Assembly: GCA_965212505.1 (NCBI GenBank)
Contig: OZ243123.1
Location: 1,736,001 to 1,800,000 of the forward strand
Direction: 5' to 3'
Length of the DNA stretch: 64,000 nucleotides
Source: JAHEKO01 sp965212505
GTDB lineage: Bacteria; Acidobacteriota; Thermoanaerobaculia; Multivoradales; JAHEKO01
This document shows, piece after piece, positions 41,734-50,318 of the stretch (its first letter is position 1; each line of letters starts with the position of its first letter). The position numbers and the translations under genes are program-made. The notes beneath the pieces are model-generated. The model worked only from the letters and a program-made list of their open reading frames with translations, searched no databases and was not told the DNA's origin.

Positions 41734-43797
41734 ATGGAATCGACGGAAGAGCAGCACGGAGCGCCGAGCGCAGGAGGCGATTCGGTGTCCGGCGACGAGC
41801 TCACCTACGATCAGATGGTCGCTCTCTACGACGAGAGCATGCGCAACCTGAAAGAGGGCGACATCGTTCGTGGCAATGTCATAGAAATCAGTTCGAACAG
41901 CGTCGTCGTCGACGTGGGCTACAAGTCCGAAGGACTTGTGCCGGTTGACGAATTCACGACTTACGACGGCGAGTTGACCGTCGCGGTTGGCGACGAAGTA
42001 GAGGTCCTTCTCGAGAAGACCGAGGACCGAGAGGGCCACGTGCTGCTCTCGAAGCGCAAGGCCGAGAAGATGCGCGTCTGGTCGGACGTGGAGAAGAGTT
42101 ACCAGGCGGGCGAGACCATCAAGGGTCGGGTCATCGACCGCATCAAGGGCGGCCTGACGGTCGACGTCGGCATTCGTGCGTTCCTGCCCGGATCGCTGGT
42201 CGACATCAAGCCGGTCAAGAATCTCGAGTCGCTGCGCGGGCAGGAGCTCGAGTTCAAGGTCATCAGCATGGACCGTCGTCGCAACAACGTGGTGCTGTCG
42301 CGCAAGGCCGTGTTGGAGAAGGAGTTCGCCAAGAAGAAGGCCGAGACCCTGACCCTCCTACGCGAGGGCGCGGTGCTCGATGGCGTGGTCAAGAACATCA
42401 CCGACTACGGTGTGTTCATCGATCTCGGCGGCATCGACGGCCTGCTGCACATCACCGACATCTCCTGGGGTCGCGTCAACCACCCGTCCGAGCATTTTGC
42501 GGTCGGCGACGAGGTTCAGGTGGTCATCCTCAAGTTCGATCCCGAGACCGAGCGCGTCTCGTTGGGCTACAAGCAGCGCAGCGAAGACCCGTGGACGCTC
42601 GTCGATAAGAAGTACCCGCTCGGCTCCCGAGTGCACGGCAAGGTCGTCAGTCTGGTCGACTACGGTGCGTTCGTCGAGCTCGAGGAGGGCGTCGAGGGGC
42701 TGATCCACGTCAGCGAGATGTCTTGGACGAAGAAGGTCGTCAACCCGACCCGCGTTGTCAACGTTGGCGACGAGGTGCAGGCGATCGTCTCCGAGCTCGA
42801 CCTCGAACAGCGGCGAATCAGCCTGTCGCTCCGTCAGGCGGAGCGCAACCCTTGGGACGAGCTGGCCATTACGCACCCGGTCGGCAGCGTCATCGAGGGC
42901 CAGGTCCGCAACCTGACCGAGTTCGGCGCCTTCGTGCAGATCACGGAGGAGATCGACGGCCTCATCCACGTTTCGGACATGAGCTGGACCAAGCGCGTCA
43001 AGCACCCGAGCGAGGTCCTACAGAAGGGCGACACTCTGCGGGCGCGGATCACCAACATCGACATCGAAAACCAACGTGTCTCGCTGTCGATCAAGGAGTT
43101 CCTGCCCAACGAGTGGGAGAACTTCATCAATGACAACCAGGTGGGTGACAGCGTCACCGGCCGGGTGGTCAACGTGACCGACTTCGGCATCTTCGTGGAC
43201 ATTTTCGAGGGGCTCGAGGGCCTGGTGCACGTCAGCGAGATCGACGTCGAGAGCGGCAAGCTCCAGGATCACTACCAGGTTGGCCACTGGGTCTCCGCGC
43301 GCATTCTGCGCATCGAGGACGAAGAGAAGAAGGTCGGCCTGACCATGCGTGGTGTCTCGCAGCCCGCCGATGCGGAGGTCGAAGAGTTCGAGGCCGCCTA
43401 CCAGGAGCGTCAGGCTGCGGTGGCGGAGGAACTCGCCGAGGCCGAGGCGGAACTCGCAGCTGGCGGTGATGACGACGACGCGGAAGCGATCGAGGTCGAA
43501 GCGGACGCCGAGGTCGAAGCGGACGCCGAAGCCGAGGTCGAGGCGGAGGCCGAAGTTGAGGTCGAGGCGGAGGCCGAAGTTGAGGTCGAGGCGGAGGCCG
43601 AAGTTGAGGTCGAGGCGGAGGCCGAAGTTGAAGCCGAAGCAGAAGCCGTCGAAGCCACCGAAGAGGTAGAGGCTGAAGAGAGCGAAGAGGCGGTCGAAGC
43701 GGCGGCGGAAGCCACCGACGAAGAGGCTGCCGAAGAAGACGCTCCAGAGGCTGAAGCCGAAGCTGCCGACGAGAGCGGCGACGACGAAGACGACTAG
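41734..43797 (+). CDS. rpsA: Ribosomal protein bS1 with long acidic repeat tail
   Basis: This is a 687-residue protein with six S1/OB domains (about 38-110, 127-197, 210-283, 293-370, 380-457, 467-540). Conserved YGVFIDLGGIDGLLH and FGAFVQITEEIDGLIHVSDM cores mark domains 3 and 5. It recruits mRNA to the 30S subunit. The last 130 or so residues are almost entirely Glu, Ala, Val and Asp, including four exact copies of an eight-residue unit. Such an acidic tail is unusually long for S1. ihf follows, as in many bacteria. Confidence 0.96.
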   Translation: MESTEEQHGAPSAGGDSVSGDELTYDQMVALYDESMRNLKEGDIVRGNVIEISSNSVVVDVGYKSEGLVPVDEFTTYDGELTVAVGDEVEVLLEKTEDREGHVLLSKRKAEKMRVWSDVEKSYQAGETIKGRVIDRIKGGLTVDVGIRAFLPGSLVDIKPVKNLESLRGQELEFKVISMDRRRNNVVLSRKAVLEKEFAKKKAETLTLLREGAVLDGVVKNITDYGVFIDLGGIDGLLHITDISWGRVNHPSEHFAVGDEVQVVILKFDPETERVSLGYKQRSEDPWTLVDKKYPLGSRVHGKVVSLVDYGAFVELEEGVEGLIHVSEMSWTKKVVNPTRVVNVGDEVQAIVSELDLEQRRISLSLRQAERNPWDELAITHPVGSVIEGQVRNLTEFGAFVQITEEIDGLIHVSDMSWTKRVKHPSEVLQKGDTLRARITNIDIENQRVSLSIKEFLPNEWENFINDNQVGDSVTGRVVNVTDFGIFVDIFEGLEGLVHVSEIDVESGKLQDHYQVGHWVSARILRIEDEEKKVGLTMRGVSQPADAEVEEFEAAYQERQAAVAEELAEAEAELAAGGDDDDAEAIEVEADAEVEADAEAEVEAEAEVEVEAEAEVEVEAEAEVEVEAEAEVEAEAEAVEATEEVEAEESEEAVEAAAEATDEEAAEEDAPEAEAEAADESGDDEDD
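43534..43629 (+). repeat. Four exact 24-bp tandem repeats in rpsA
   Basis: The units 43534-43557, 43558-43581, 43582-43605 and 43606-43629 are identical and each encode EVEAEAEV (residues 601-632). They are flanked by similar degenerate units. Perfect identity suggests recent expansion or ongoing slippage. Confidence 0.95.
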
Positions 43798-43859
43798 GCG
43801 TTTCGAGCGAGAACGGGAATCTAGCTCATACGGATGGGGGTAGACCGGTGAGAGACGGA

Positions 43860-44141
43860 ATGACGAAGGCGCAGTTGGTGGAAGAGGTCGCGCGAACGAC
43901 CCAGCTCACCAAGAAGCACGCCGAGCTCATCGTCAATACGGTGTTCGACAGCATCGTCCAGTCGCTGCGCGACGGCGAGAAGATCGAGCTCCGAGGTTTC
44001 GGCAGCTTCAGGATTCGACAGCGCGGCGCGCGTATCGGTCGGAACCCGAAGACCGGCGACCGAGTGGACGTTCCGCCGAAGCGGATTCCGTACTTCAAGC
44101 CGGGCAAGGAGCTCAAGGAGCTGCTGAACCACGATTCGTGA
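43860..44141 (+). CDS. ihfB: Integration host factor / HU family DNA-binding protein
   Basis: This is a 93-residue protein starting MTKAQLVEEVARTTQL (ATG 43860; GTG 43848 is an in-frame alternative with a better-placed GGGGG). It has the DNA-bending arm GARIGRNPKTGDRVDVPPKR and the C-terminal YFKPGKELKELL characteristic of IHF subunits. It bends DNA as a dimer. The position after rpsA matches ihfB (himD) in proteobacteria; IHF alpha versus beta cannot be fixed from sequence alone. Confidence 0.88.
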   Translation: MTKAQLVEEVARTTQLTKKHAELIVNTVFDSIVQSLRDGEKIELRGFGSFRIRQRGARIGRNPKTGDRVDVPPKRIPYFKPGKELKELLNHDS

Positions 44142-44155
44142 GAGGGTCTACCGTC

Positions 44156-44656
44156 GTGACGATGGAGACTCTCTACACGCCCTGGAGATACACCTACATC
44201 TCGAGCCAGAAACCCGTCTCCGGGTGCTTCCTGTGCGCCGCGGCGAACGAGCCGGAGGATTCCGATCGCTTGGTCGTCGCGGTGCGGTCGCACCATGTGA
44301 TTCTGCTCAATCGTCACCCCTACACAAACGGTCATCTCATGATCGCGCCGCGCGAGCACCTCGCCTCTCCCGAGTTGGCGAGCGAGGAGAGTCGCCAGGA
44401 ACTCTGGCCGCTCGTGCTCGAGGCGCAGCAGGTCCTGCGAGGCCTCTACTCACCTGACGGATTCAATATCGGAATGAACGTAGGCGCCGCTGGCGGCGCC
44501 GGCGTCCCCGATCACTTTCACCTCCATGTGGTGCCGCGCTGGAGCGGCGACACGAACTTCATGAGCGTTGTGGGTGGCGTGCGTCTCGTTCCGGAAGACC
44601 CGGTCGAGCTGCGCTCGCGCCTGGAGCCGCTCTTCCAAACGGGAGACGCCACTTGA
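44156..44656 (+). CDS. HIT-family hydrolase/phosphorylase
   Basis: A protein of about 166 residues. It has the histidine triad HFHLHVVPRW near the C-terminus, CFLC near the N-terminus (possible zinc site), and the ATP-adenylyltransferase-like opening METLYTPWRYTYI. HIT proteins of this type cleave dinucleoside polyphosphates or nucleotide conjugates. The start is uncertain among GTG 44138, GTG 44156 (GAGGG 10 nt upstream, preferred) and ATG 44162. Its TGA overlaps the TTG of the next gene. Confidence 0.85.
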   Translation: MTMETLYTPWRYTYISSQKPVSGCFLCAAANEPEDSDRLVVAVRSHHVILLNRHPYTNGHLMIAPREHLASPELASEESRQELWPLVLEAQQVLRGLYSPDGFNIGMNVGAAGGAGVPDHFHLHVVPRWSGDTNFMSVVGGVRLVPEDPVELRSRLEPLFQTGDAT

Positions 44657-45075
44657 GTGAGCCTGAGAGCGCCGCAGAATCGGCAGGGCCCGCCGAAGCC
44701 AACGAGCAGAAGCCGAATCAGTTTCTTCTTCTGCTACTCGCCTGGATCGTTCCGGGTGCCGGCCACTTTGCACTCGGGCGCCGCCGGCGAGCGCTGGTCT
44801 TCCTGTTCATTGTGGCGACTGCGTTGACCGTCGGCTTCTTGCTCGACGGCAACCTCTACCGCATCGTGCCCAACCGGCCGCTGACCGTTCTGGCCACGCT
44901 CGCGTGCATGGGGCTCGGGGCGCCCTATTTTGGTCTTCGGTTTCTGATGGGCTACGAAGGGAACATCGTCTCCGCGGGCTACGAGTACGGCACCGCCTTC
45001 ATTCTCACCGCGGGGCTGATGAACCTCCTCCTGATTCTCGATACGCTCGACATCGCCGCTGGGCGGAAGAGCTAG
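44653..45075 (+). CDS. Integral membrane protein of unknown function
   Basis: This is a 140-residue protein. A hydrophilic Glu/Ala-rich N-terminus precedes four hydrophobic helices. The first contains LLAWIVPGAGHFALGRRRRA, which resembles the start of TM2-like or DUF5683/DUF6677-type domains. TTG 44653 overlaps the HIT gene stop (TTGA), and no other start is available nearby. It sits between HIT and lpxB. Confidence 0.7.
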   Translation: MSEPESAAESAGPAEANEQKPNQFLLLLLAWIVPGAGHFALGRRRRALVFLFIVATALTVGFLLDGNLYRIVPNRPLTVLATLACMGLGAPYFGLRFLMGYEGNIVSAGYEYGTAFILTAGLMNLLLILDTLDIAAGRKS

Positions 45076-45087
45076 GGGCGCTTCGCG

Positions 45088-45279
45088 ATGAGCCACTTTC
45101 TCCTCATGATGCTCTACGCCTTCCTGGTGAGCCTGTTCTTCTCGCTCCTCTGGCGGCGGAACCAACGTCCCCGTCTGCGCCTCTTTCTGCAGCTTTTTCT
45201 CGGGATGATGCTCGGCGGGATTCTGCTCGCCTGGGTGATGTTCCCGTTCCCGTCGGGGCCGCCGGCGCCGATCCCCTGA
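45088..45279 (+). CDS. Small two-helix membrane protein
   Basis: This is a 63-residue protein with two hydrophobic helices (LLMMLYAFLVSLFFSLLW; FLQLFLGMMLGGILLAWVMF) separated by a basic turn, and a Pro-rich end. ATG 45088 has AGGGG 9 nt upstream. It is in the operon leading to lpxB. The function is unknown. Confidence 0.7.
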   Translation: MSHFLLMMLYAFLVSLFFSLLWRRNQRPRLRLFLQLFLGMMLGGILLAWVMFPFPSGPPAPIP

Positions 45280-45315
45280 GGAGATGACGCCGCCGGCGAG
45301 CCTGGCGGGGTCCTC

Positions 45316-46449
45316 ATGTCGAGCGAGCTGCTGATTGTCGCCGGCGAGGAGTCGGGGGACCGCCACGCTGCGCGTCTCCTGACCTCCCTGCGCCAGCTGC
45401 GACCGGAGCTGAGTGCGTTCGGCCTGGTGGGAGACGAGCTGATCGCGGCCGGGGCCGAACGCGTTCACGACAGCGCGGAGATCTCCGTCGTGGGCCTGGT
45501 CGAGGTTTTGAAGATCGTTCAGCGGGCGCGTCGCATCAAGGCGGACCTGATGGCCGAGGTCGAGCGGCGGCGGCCGGCAGCGGCGATTCTGGTCGACTCG
45601 CCGGGCTTCAATCTGCGCATGGCGCGCTCGCTCAAAGAGGTGGGTGTGCCGGTCATTTACTACATCAGCCCGCAGGTTTGGGCCTGGTGGCGTAGCCGCA
45701 TGCGCGGTATCGCCGATCGAGTGGACAAAATGCTGGTGCTCTTTCCGTTCGAGGTCGGCTTCTACGAGGAGGTTGGCGTCGACGTGACGCACGTCGGACA
45801 CCCACTGGTCGACGAGGTGCCGACGCTCCCACACGTCTGGGACGAGACCGAACGCCCGGAGCGTTTTAACATCGCGCTCATGCCCGGCTCCCGAGCCAGC
45901 GAGGTCGACGCGCTCCTGCCCGTGCTTTTGGAGTCGGCCGAACGCATCGCCCGTGATCTCCCTGTCCGCTTTCGACTGTTGCGCGCCGGGGGTCGTGCAG
46001 GCCGTGCGGTAGACGCTCACCTTGCCGGCTCACCGCTCGATGTCGAGGTCGTACGGTCTGAGCGCTTCGAAGCGCTGGCCGACTCGCACCTCGCGCTGTG
46101 CGCCTCCGGTACTGCAACTCTGGAGCTCGGCTTGCTCGGGACACCGATGCTGGTGCTCTACCGGCTGGCATTTTGGACGTATCTGGCCGGTCGGGTGCTG
46201 GTCGACCTTCCCTACGTCAGCTTGGTGAACCTCGTGCTCGAAGGGCGGGTTGTTCCGGAGCTTCTGCAGTACGACGCCAATCCCGACAACATCGCGCGCG
46301 AAGCGGTTGAACTCCTCGGGCGCCCCGACGCGGTGGCGGAAACGCGCACTGCCCTCGCGGGCCTGCGCGGGCGGCTCGGGCGTCCCGGCGCCAGCGACCG
46401 GGCGGCGCAAGCGGTTCACGAGGTCCTCGGAGGCCTCAGCCCAGCATGA
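45316..46449 (+). CDS. lpxB: Lipid-A-disaccharide synthase
   Basis: This is a 377-residue GT19 enzyme. It joins UDP-diacylglucosamine and lipid X at the inner face of the inner membrane. N-terminal IVAGEESGDRHAARL, central YYISPQVWAWWRSRMRGI, LMPGSRASEVDALLPVLL and CASGTATLELGLLGTPMLV are all diagnostic. It overlaps msbA by ATGA, so lipid A synthesis and export are coupled. Confidence 0.97.
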   Translation: MSSELLIVAGEESGDRHAARLLTSLRQLRPELSAFGLVGDELIAAGAERVHDSAEISVVGLVEVLKIVQRARRIKADLMAEVERRRPAAAILVDSPGFNLRMARSLKEVGVPVIYYISPQVWAWWRSRMRGIADRVDKMLVLFPFEVGFYEEVGVDVTHVGHPLVDEVPTLPHVWDETERPERFNIALMPGSRASEVDALLPVLLESAERIARDLPVRFRLLRAGGRAGRAVDAHLAGSPLDVEVVRSERFEALADSHLALCASGTATLELGLLGTPMLVLYRLAFWTYLAGRVLVDLPYVSLVNLVLEGRVVPELLQYDANPDNIAREAVELLGRPDAVAETRTALAGLRGRLGRPGASDRAAQAVHEVLGGLSPA

Positions 46450-48296
46450 AGCTGCTCCGCTTCCTAGCCCGCTACGCGGTGCGCTACACGCCCTGGGTAG
46501 TGCTGGCGCTTGTCGCGGCGGCTCTATTTGCGCTCTCGACCGGCGGCATCATCGTTCTGGTCGAGCCGATCTTCGGCGAGCTGCTCCAGATCGATCCGAC
46601 CGAGGCGGGTGACCTCGGTGCTCTCACCACGGCGCCGGCGGACGGCGAAGCCGACACCAGTACCCGCGGCCGCCTCATGCGGGCCTTCCGCAGCGTCTAC
46701 ACCGGTCTCAAGGAGGCGCTGGGCGTCACCCCTCAAGGCGTTGTCTGGTTTTTGCCGATCCTAGTGGGCATCGTCTTCTTGCTGAGGAGCTTCGCCGACT
46801 TCGCATCGGGCTACTGCTTCAACCGAATCGCCCTCGGCGTCACCACCGACATTCGGAACGACCTCTACCGGTCGGTTCTCGGGCAGTCGAATCGATTCCA
46901 CGCTGACCACACCTCGGGTGAGCTGATCAGTCGCATCGTCAGCGATGTCGCGCTGGTCCAGACGGCGGTCTCGACTCGCGTCGTCGACATCGTTCAGCAG
47001 GGCATCACCATGCTCACTCTGATCGCGATGCTCTTCTCGACCCACGTTCGACTGGCGCTGATCTGCGTCATTGTCTTCCCGGTGCTCTTCTACCCGGTCG
47101 TGCGCTTCGGCCGCGGCATGCGCCGGACCAGCGACCAGAGTCAGCAACGCATGGCGGAGCTGGCGGAGCTCGTGGGTGAGGGGGTGCGGGGCCATCGGGT
47201 AGTGAAATCGTTCGGTATGGAGGGGTTCGAGCTCGACCGCTTCGAGCACGCGACACGTCGACATCTGAGCGTTAACCTCCGTGCGCAGCTGCTCGCGAAC
47301 GCAGCGAGCCCGGTGGTCGAGGTGATTCTGATGCTCGGCGGCGTGACCCTGCTCATCTACGCCGGCTACCAGATTCGCGCCGGAGCCCTGTCAGCGCCGC
47401 TTTTCATCACGTTCCTGGCGAACCTGCTCTGGATGTACGAGCCGGCACGCAAGCTCAATCGAGCCAACATCGTGGTTCAGCAGTCGCTCGCCGCGGTGAA
47501 GCGAGTGGTGGATGTGATGAGCATCCCCAACGACATTGTCGAGAAGGACGACGCGGTCGAATTCGGCTCGCTCGAGCAGGGAGTTCGGTTCCGGAACGTT
47601 TCGTTCGCCTACAGCGACAAGAACGTGATCGAGAACCTCGATCTCGAAATCAAGAAGGGCGAGATCGTGGCGCTTGTCGGCCCGTCCGGTGCAGGCAAGA
47701 GCACGGTGGCCAACCTCTTGCCGAGATTCTTCGATCCGAATGAGGGGTCGGTCGAGCTGGACGGCGTCGACATCCGAGATCTGACGCTCGACAGCCTACG
47801 TGCTCTGATGGGCCTCGTGACGCAGGAGACCGTGCTCTTCAACGACACGGTGCGTGCCAACATCGCCTACGGGCGGGAGGATCTGGAGCTCGAGTCGATC
47901 CGGACCGCCGCCGTGGCCGCGTATGCCGATGAGTTCATCTCGGAGCTTGGAGAGGGATACCAGACGGTGATCGGAGAGGGGGGTCTACGACTTTCGGGCG
48001 GTCAGCGACAGCGTCTCGCGATCGCGCGCGCGTTGACCAAAAACCCGCCACTCCTGGTGCTCGACGAGGCAACCTCTCAGCTCGATACCGAGTCGGAGGC
48101 GCTGGTGCAGAAGGCGCTCTACAACCTGATGGAGGGTCGCACGACCTTGGTGATCGCTCATCGGCTGTCGACCGTTCAACGCGCCGACCGAATCGTCGTG
48201 CTGGAAGGCGGCCGAATTGTCGAGCAGGGGCCTCACGACGAGCTTCTGGCGAGCGGCGGTACCTACAAGCGTCTCTACGACCTTCAGTTCCCATGA
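46446..48296 (+). CDS. msbA: Lipid A export ABC transporter, MsbA type
   Basis: This is a 616-residue half-transporter with six membrane helices, with an inserted hydrophilic loop after helix 1 (about 35-90), and a nucleotide-binding domain. Walker A GPSGAGKS is at 412-419, signature LSGGQ at 516 and Walker B LLVLDE ends at E541, with the D-loop SQLD and H-loop IAHRLS. It flips lipid A-core across the inner membrane. Substrate assignment rests on homology and the overlap with lpxB. Confidence 0.92.
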   Translation: MKLLRFLARYAVRYTPWVVLALVAAALFALSTGGIIVLVEPIFGELLQIDPTEAGDLGALTTAPADGEADTSTRGRLMRAFRSVYTGLKEALGVTPQGVVWFLPILVGIVFLLRSFADFASGYCFNRIALGVTTDIRNDLYRSVLGQSNRFHADHTSGELISRIVSDVALVQTAVSTRVVDIVQQGITMLTLIAMLFSTHVRLALICVIVFPVLFYPVVRFGRGMRRTSDQSQQRMAELAELVGEGVRGHRVVKSFGMEGFELDRFEHATRRHLSVNLRAQLLANAASPVVEVILMLGGVTLLIYAGYQIRAGALSAPLFITFLANLLWMYEPARKLNRANIVVQQSLAAVKRVVDVMSIPNDIVEKDDAVEFGSLEQGVRFRNVSFAYSDKNVIENLDLEIKKGEIVALVGPSGAGKSTVANLLPRFFDPNEGSVELDGVDIRDLTLDSLRALMGLVTQETVLFNDTVRANIAYGREDLELESIRTAAVAAYADEFISELGEGYQTVIGEGGLRLSGGQRQRLAIARALTKNPPLLVLDEATSQLDTESEALVQKALYNLMEGRTTLVIAHRLSTVQRADRIVVLEGGRIVEQGPHDELLASGGTYKRLYDLQFP

Positions 48297-48312
48297 TCGA
48301 GGTGGTGTCCGA

Positions 48313-49191
48313 GTGAAGAGCATGACCGGCTTCGGCGAAGCGCTCGCCGAGAATCAGAGCTACCGAGTGGCGGTGACCGTTCGCTCGGTCAACCACCGGT
48401 TCCTCGACGTGGTGGTCCGCCTTGGCGAGGAGCATCGGGCGCTCGAGAGCGCCGTCACCGAACGTATCCGCACGGCGCTGGCACGCGGGCGCGTCGAGGT
48501 GCGGGTCACCATCGATTCGGTTGCGGCCCAACCGGTGGAGGTAGAGCTACGCGAAGACCTTCTGCGACAGCTGACGGCTCGGTTCGAAGAGCTCGGTGCC
48601 GAGGGTGTGGTCGAGGGGCCTTTGAAGATTTCGGACCTTGTGCGCTTGCCGCAGGTGCTGACGGTACGCGAGACACCTCCCGACTGGAGCGAGGCGGACG
48701 AGGCGCTTGTTCTCGACACCCTCTCCGAAGCGCTGCGTCAGGTAGGAGAGGCGCGAGTTCACGAGGGCAACGCGCTCGAAGAGGTTCTACTGGCGAAGCT
48801 CGAGGAGTTGGCGTCGCTCGAAGAGCTGCTCGCCGCCCGGCGGAGTGTCGTGGCGGGGGAGACGCTGGCCGCTCTCCAGGCGCGTATCGGTGAGCTCCTC
48901 GAGGGGAGCGCAGTGTCGGAGGAGCGGTTGGCGCAGGAGGCGGTGTTGCTGATCGAGCGGGGGGACGTGCAGGAGGAGCTGGACCGGCTACGCGCCCACG
49001 TCGAGCACTTCCGTACCCTCGCGGCCGCCGACGGGCCGCACGGGCGACGACTCGAGTTCGTCGTGCAGGAGGTCCAGCGGGAGCTGAACACCCTCGGTTC
49101 GAAGTGCCGCGACGCCGAGATGGGTCGTGCGGTCGTCGACGGCAAATTGGTGTGCGAGCAGCTCCGCGAACAGCTCTTGAACGTCGAGTAG
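48313..49191 (+). CDS. yicC: YicC/YloC-family endoribonuclease
   Basis: This is a 292-residue protein beginning VKSMTGFGEA at GTG 48313, which matches the family's N-terminus. It has RSVNHRFLDVVVRLGEEHR, ARGRVEVRVTID and the C-terminal LEFVVQEVQRELNTLGSKC. Family members cleave RNA and affect small-RNA turnover. In many genomes it precedes gmk and rpoZ. Here gmk is absent and a minus-strand nucleotide kinase-like gene lies in its place. Confidence 0.93.
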   Translation: MKSMTGFGEALAENQSYRVAVTVRSVNHRFLDVVVRLGEEHRALESAVTERIRTALARGRVEVRVTIDSVAAQPVEVELREDLLRQLTARFEELGAEGVVEGPLKISDLVRLPQVLTVRETPPDWSEADEALVLDTLSEALRQVGEARVHEGNALEEVLLAKLEELASLEELLAARRSVVAGETLAALQARIGELLEGSAVSEERLAQEAVLLIERGDVQEELDRLRAHVEHFRTLAAADGPHGRRLEFVVQEVQRELNTLGSKCRDAEMGRAVVDGKLVCEQLREQLLNVE

Positions 49192-49198
49192 CGCGACG

Positions 49199-49768
49199 CT
49201 AGCCGGTCTGTCGCGCATCCGCGCGCCATCGTTCGACCCGTTCGATCAGCTGTTCGACCACCTGCTCGGCATCAAACGACGTGGTGTCGAGCACGATGTC
49301 GTAGTTGGAGCGGTCACCGCAGTCCACTCCGTACGTATCGAGAAAGCGTCGCCTCTCGCTCTCCATTCTGGCGGTCATGAGTTCCTTGGCCTCCTCGGCG
49401 CTCGCGTAGCGCGGTTCGTTCTCTCGCGTGCGATCGCCCAGAACACGCTGGGAGGCGACATCGGCGTCGACTGTCAGGTAGACCTTGAGGCTGTTGGGCA
49501 GGAAGTGCCAGGCCATGCGCGAGTCGACTACGTAGTTGCCGGGGCTCTCGCCGAGTCGGACCAGGGTGCCGTCGATCTGCTCGTCGATCGCCGGGTTGCC
49601 CTCCGAGTGCAGGTTCAGCTCGAGCGAGTTCATTCCCAGGCCCTCGGCGATCTCTCGCTGAAGCTGTCCCGTCGAGACGTAGTCATAGCCGAGCGCTGCC
49701 GCGAGATCGCGACAGACCCGACTCTTTCCGCTGGCGAGCTGCCCCGCGACCGTCACTACATCACCCAT
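49199..49768 (-). CDS. Cytidylate kinase-like protein
   Basis: This is a 189-residue P-loop kinase with GQLASGKS (Walker A) after MGDVVTVA. DYVSTGQLQREIAEGLG, SRMAWHFLPNSLKVYLTV and CGDRSNYDIVLDTTSFDAEQ fit the short 'cytidylate kinase-like' (archaeal-type CMP kinase) family. It is convergent with yicC and divergent from rpoZ. A TAATAT box lies 6 nt before the ATG. Confidence 0.85.
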   Translation of the reverse strand: MGDVVTVAGQLASGKSRVCRDLAAALGYDYVSTGQLQREIAEGLGMNSLELNLHSEGNPAIDEQIDGTLVRLGESPGNYVVDSRMAWHFLPNSLKVYLTVDADVASQRVLGDRTRENEPRYASAEEAKELMTARMESERRRFLDTYGVDCGDRSNYDIVLDTTSFDAEQVVEQLIERVERWRADARQTG

Positions 49769-50080
49769 GTCCCTATATTAGCGCCGACGGTGGGCTCATT
49801 GAGAGGTTCGAGGCCCGGTTTTGGTCAATCGATCGGCGGATCGGTCGCCATCCTATCGAAGGGGGCTGCGATCTGCTGCCTGCTGGCGACGACGGCCTTC
49901 GTATCTCCCTCAGGAATAGAGCGTTACGATCTCGGTCACTGTGGTATCATGCCGCTGATCTCAGGTCTGCCGGGAGCACCCGGGGACCATCATCCTGGAA
50001 AAGACAAACCGGACGAAGGCGTCGAGGAGTACACGCGACGGCTGGCGGGTCTGGTTGATTCAACGAGAGGCCCTCGACCC
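49769..50080. other. Divergent region between the kinase-like gene and rpoZ
   Basis: This 312-bp stretch has no convincing gene. On the minus strand, TAATAT (49775-49780) serves the kinase gene. On the plus strand, TTACGA (49924-49929) and TATCAT (49945-49950) are a weak promoter pair with 15-bp spacing. A hairpin at 49964-49988 (GGTC/GACC plus CCGGG/CCCGG) would fall in the rpoZ leader. An open frame continues into rpoZ from upstream but has no family-like sequence. Confidence 0.4.
49775..49780 (-). promoter_or_regulatory. -10 box of the cytidylate kinase-like gene (leaderless start)
   Basis: TAATAT is followed by AGGGAC and then ATG 49768. The AGGG is only 2 nt from the start, too close for an efficient Shine-Dalgarno. 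Confidence 0.5.
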
Positions 50081-50299
50081 ATGCGGGAGATTCCCAAGAA
50101 GATCGACAGCAAGTTCCGCTTCGTGCTGCTCGCGGCGAGCCGCGCGGAGGACATGATGCAGGGAGCGGTCTCCAAGATCGACGATCCCGGCCGCAAGCAC
50201 AGTCGCCTCGGGCTCGACGAGATCCAGCAGGATCTGGTGGAGTGGGACTACGGTCCGCGCGCTGAGAACGAGGAAGAGCCCGCGGCCACCGAAGAGTAG
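50081..50299 (+). CDS. rpoZ: RNA polymerase omega subunit
   Basis: This is a 72-residue protein. KIDSKFRFVLLAASRAEDMM is the omega motif that clamps the beta' C-terminus, followed by SRLGLDEIQQDLVEWDY and an acidic tail. GAGAGG lies 10 nt before ATG 50081. It is followed 19 bp later by coaBC, the usual neighbour. Confidence 0.92.
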   Translation: MREIPKKIDSKFRFVLLAASRAEDMMQGAVSKIDDPGRKHSRLGLDEIQQDLVEWDYGPRAENEEEPAATEE

Positions 50300-50318
50300 C
50301 TCCGACCGACTGCTGACG

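Noticed and set aside
43534..43629. 24-bp tandem repeats considered as CRISPR or a regulatory array
   Set aside because: They are directly adjacent without spacers and in frame within rpsA.
43410..43715. A Ser/Ala-rich frame antisense to the rpsA tail
   Set aside because: It is the complement of Glu/Ala repeats, low complexity, with no start signal.
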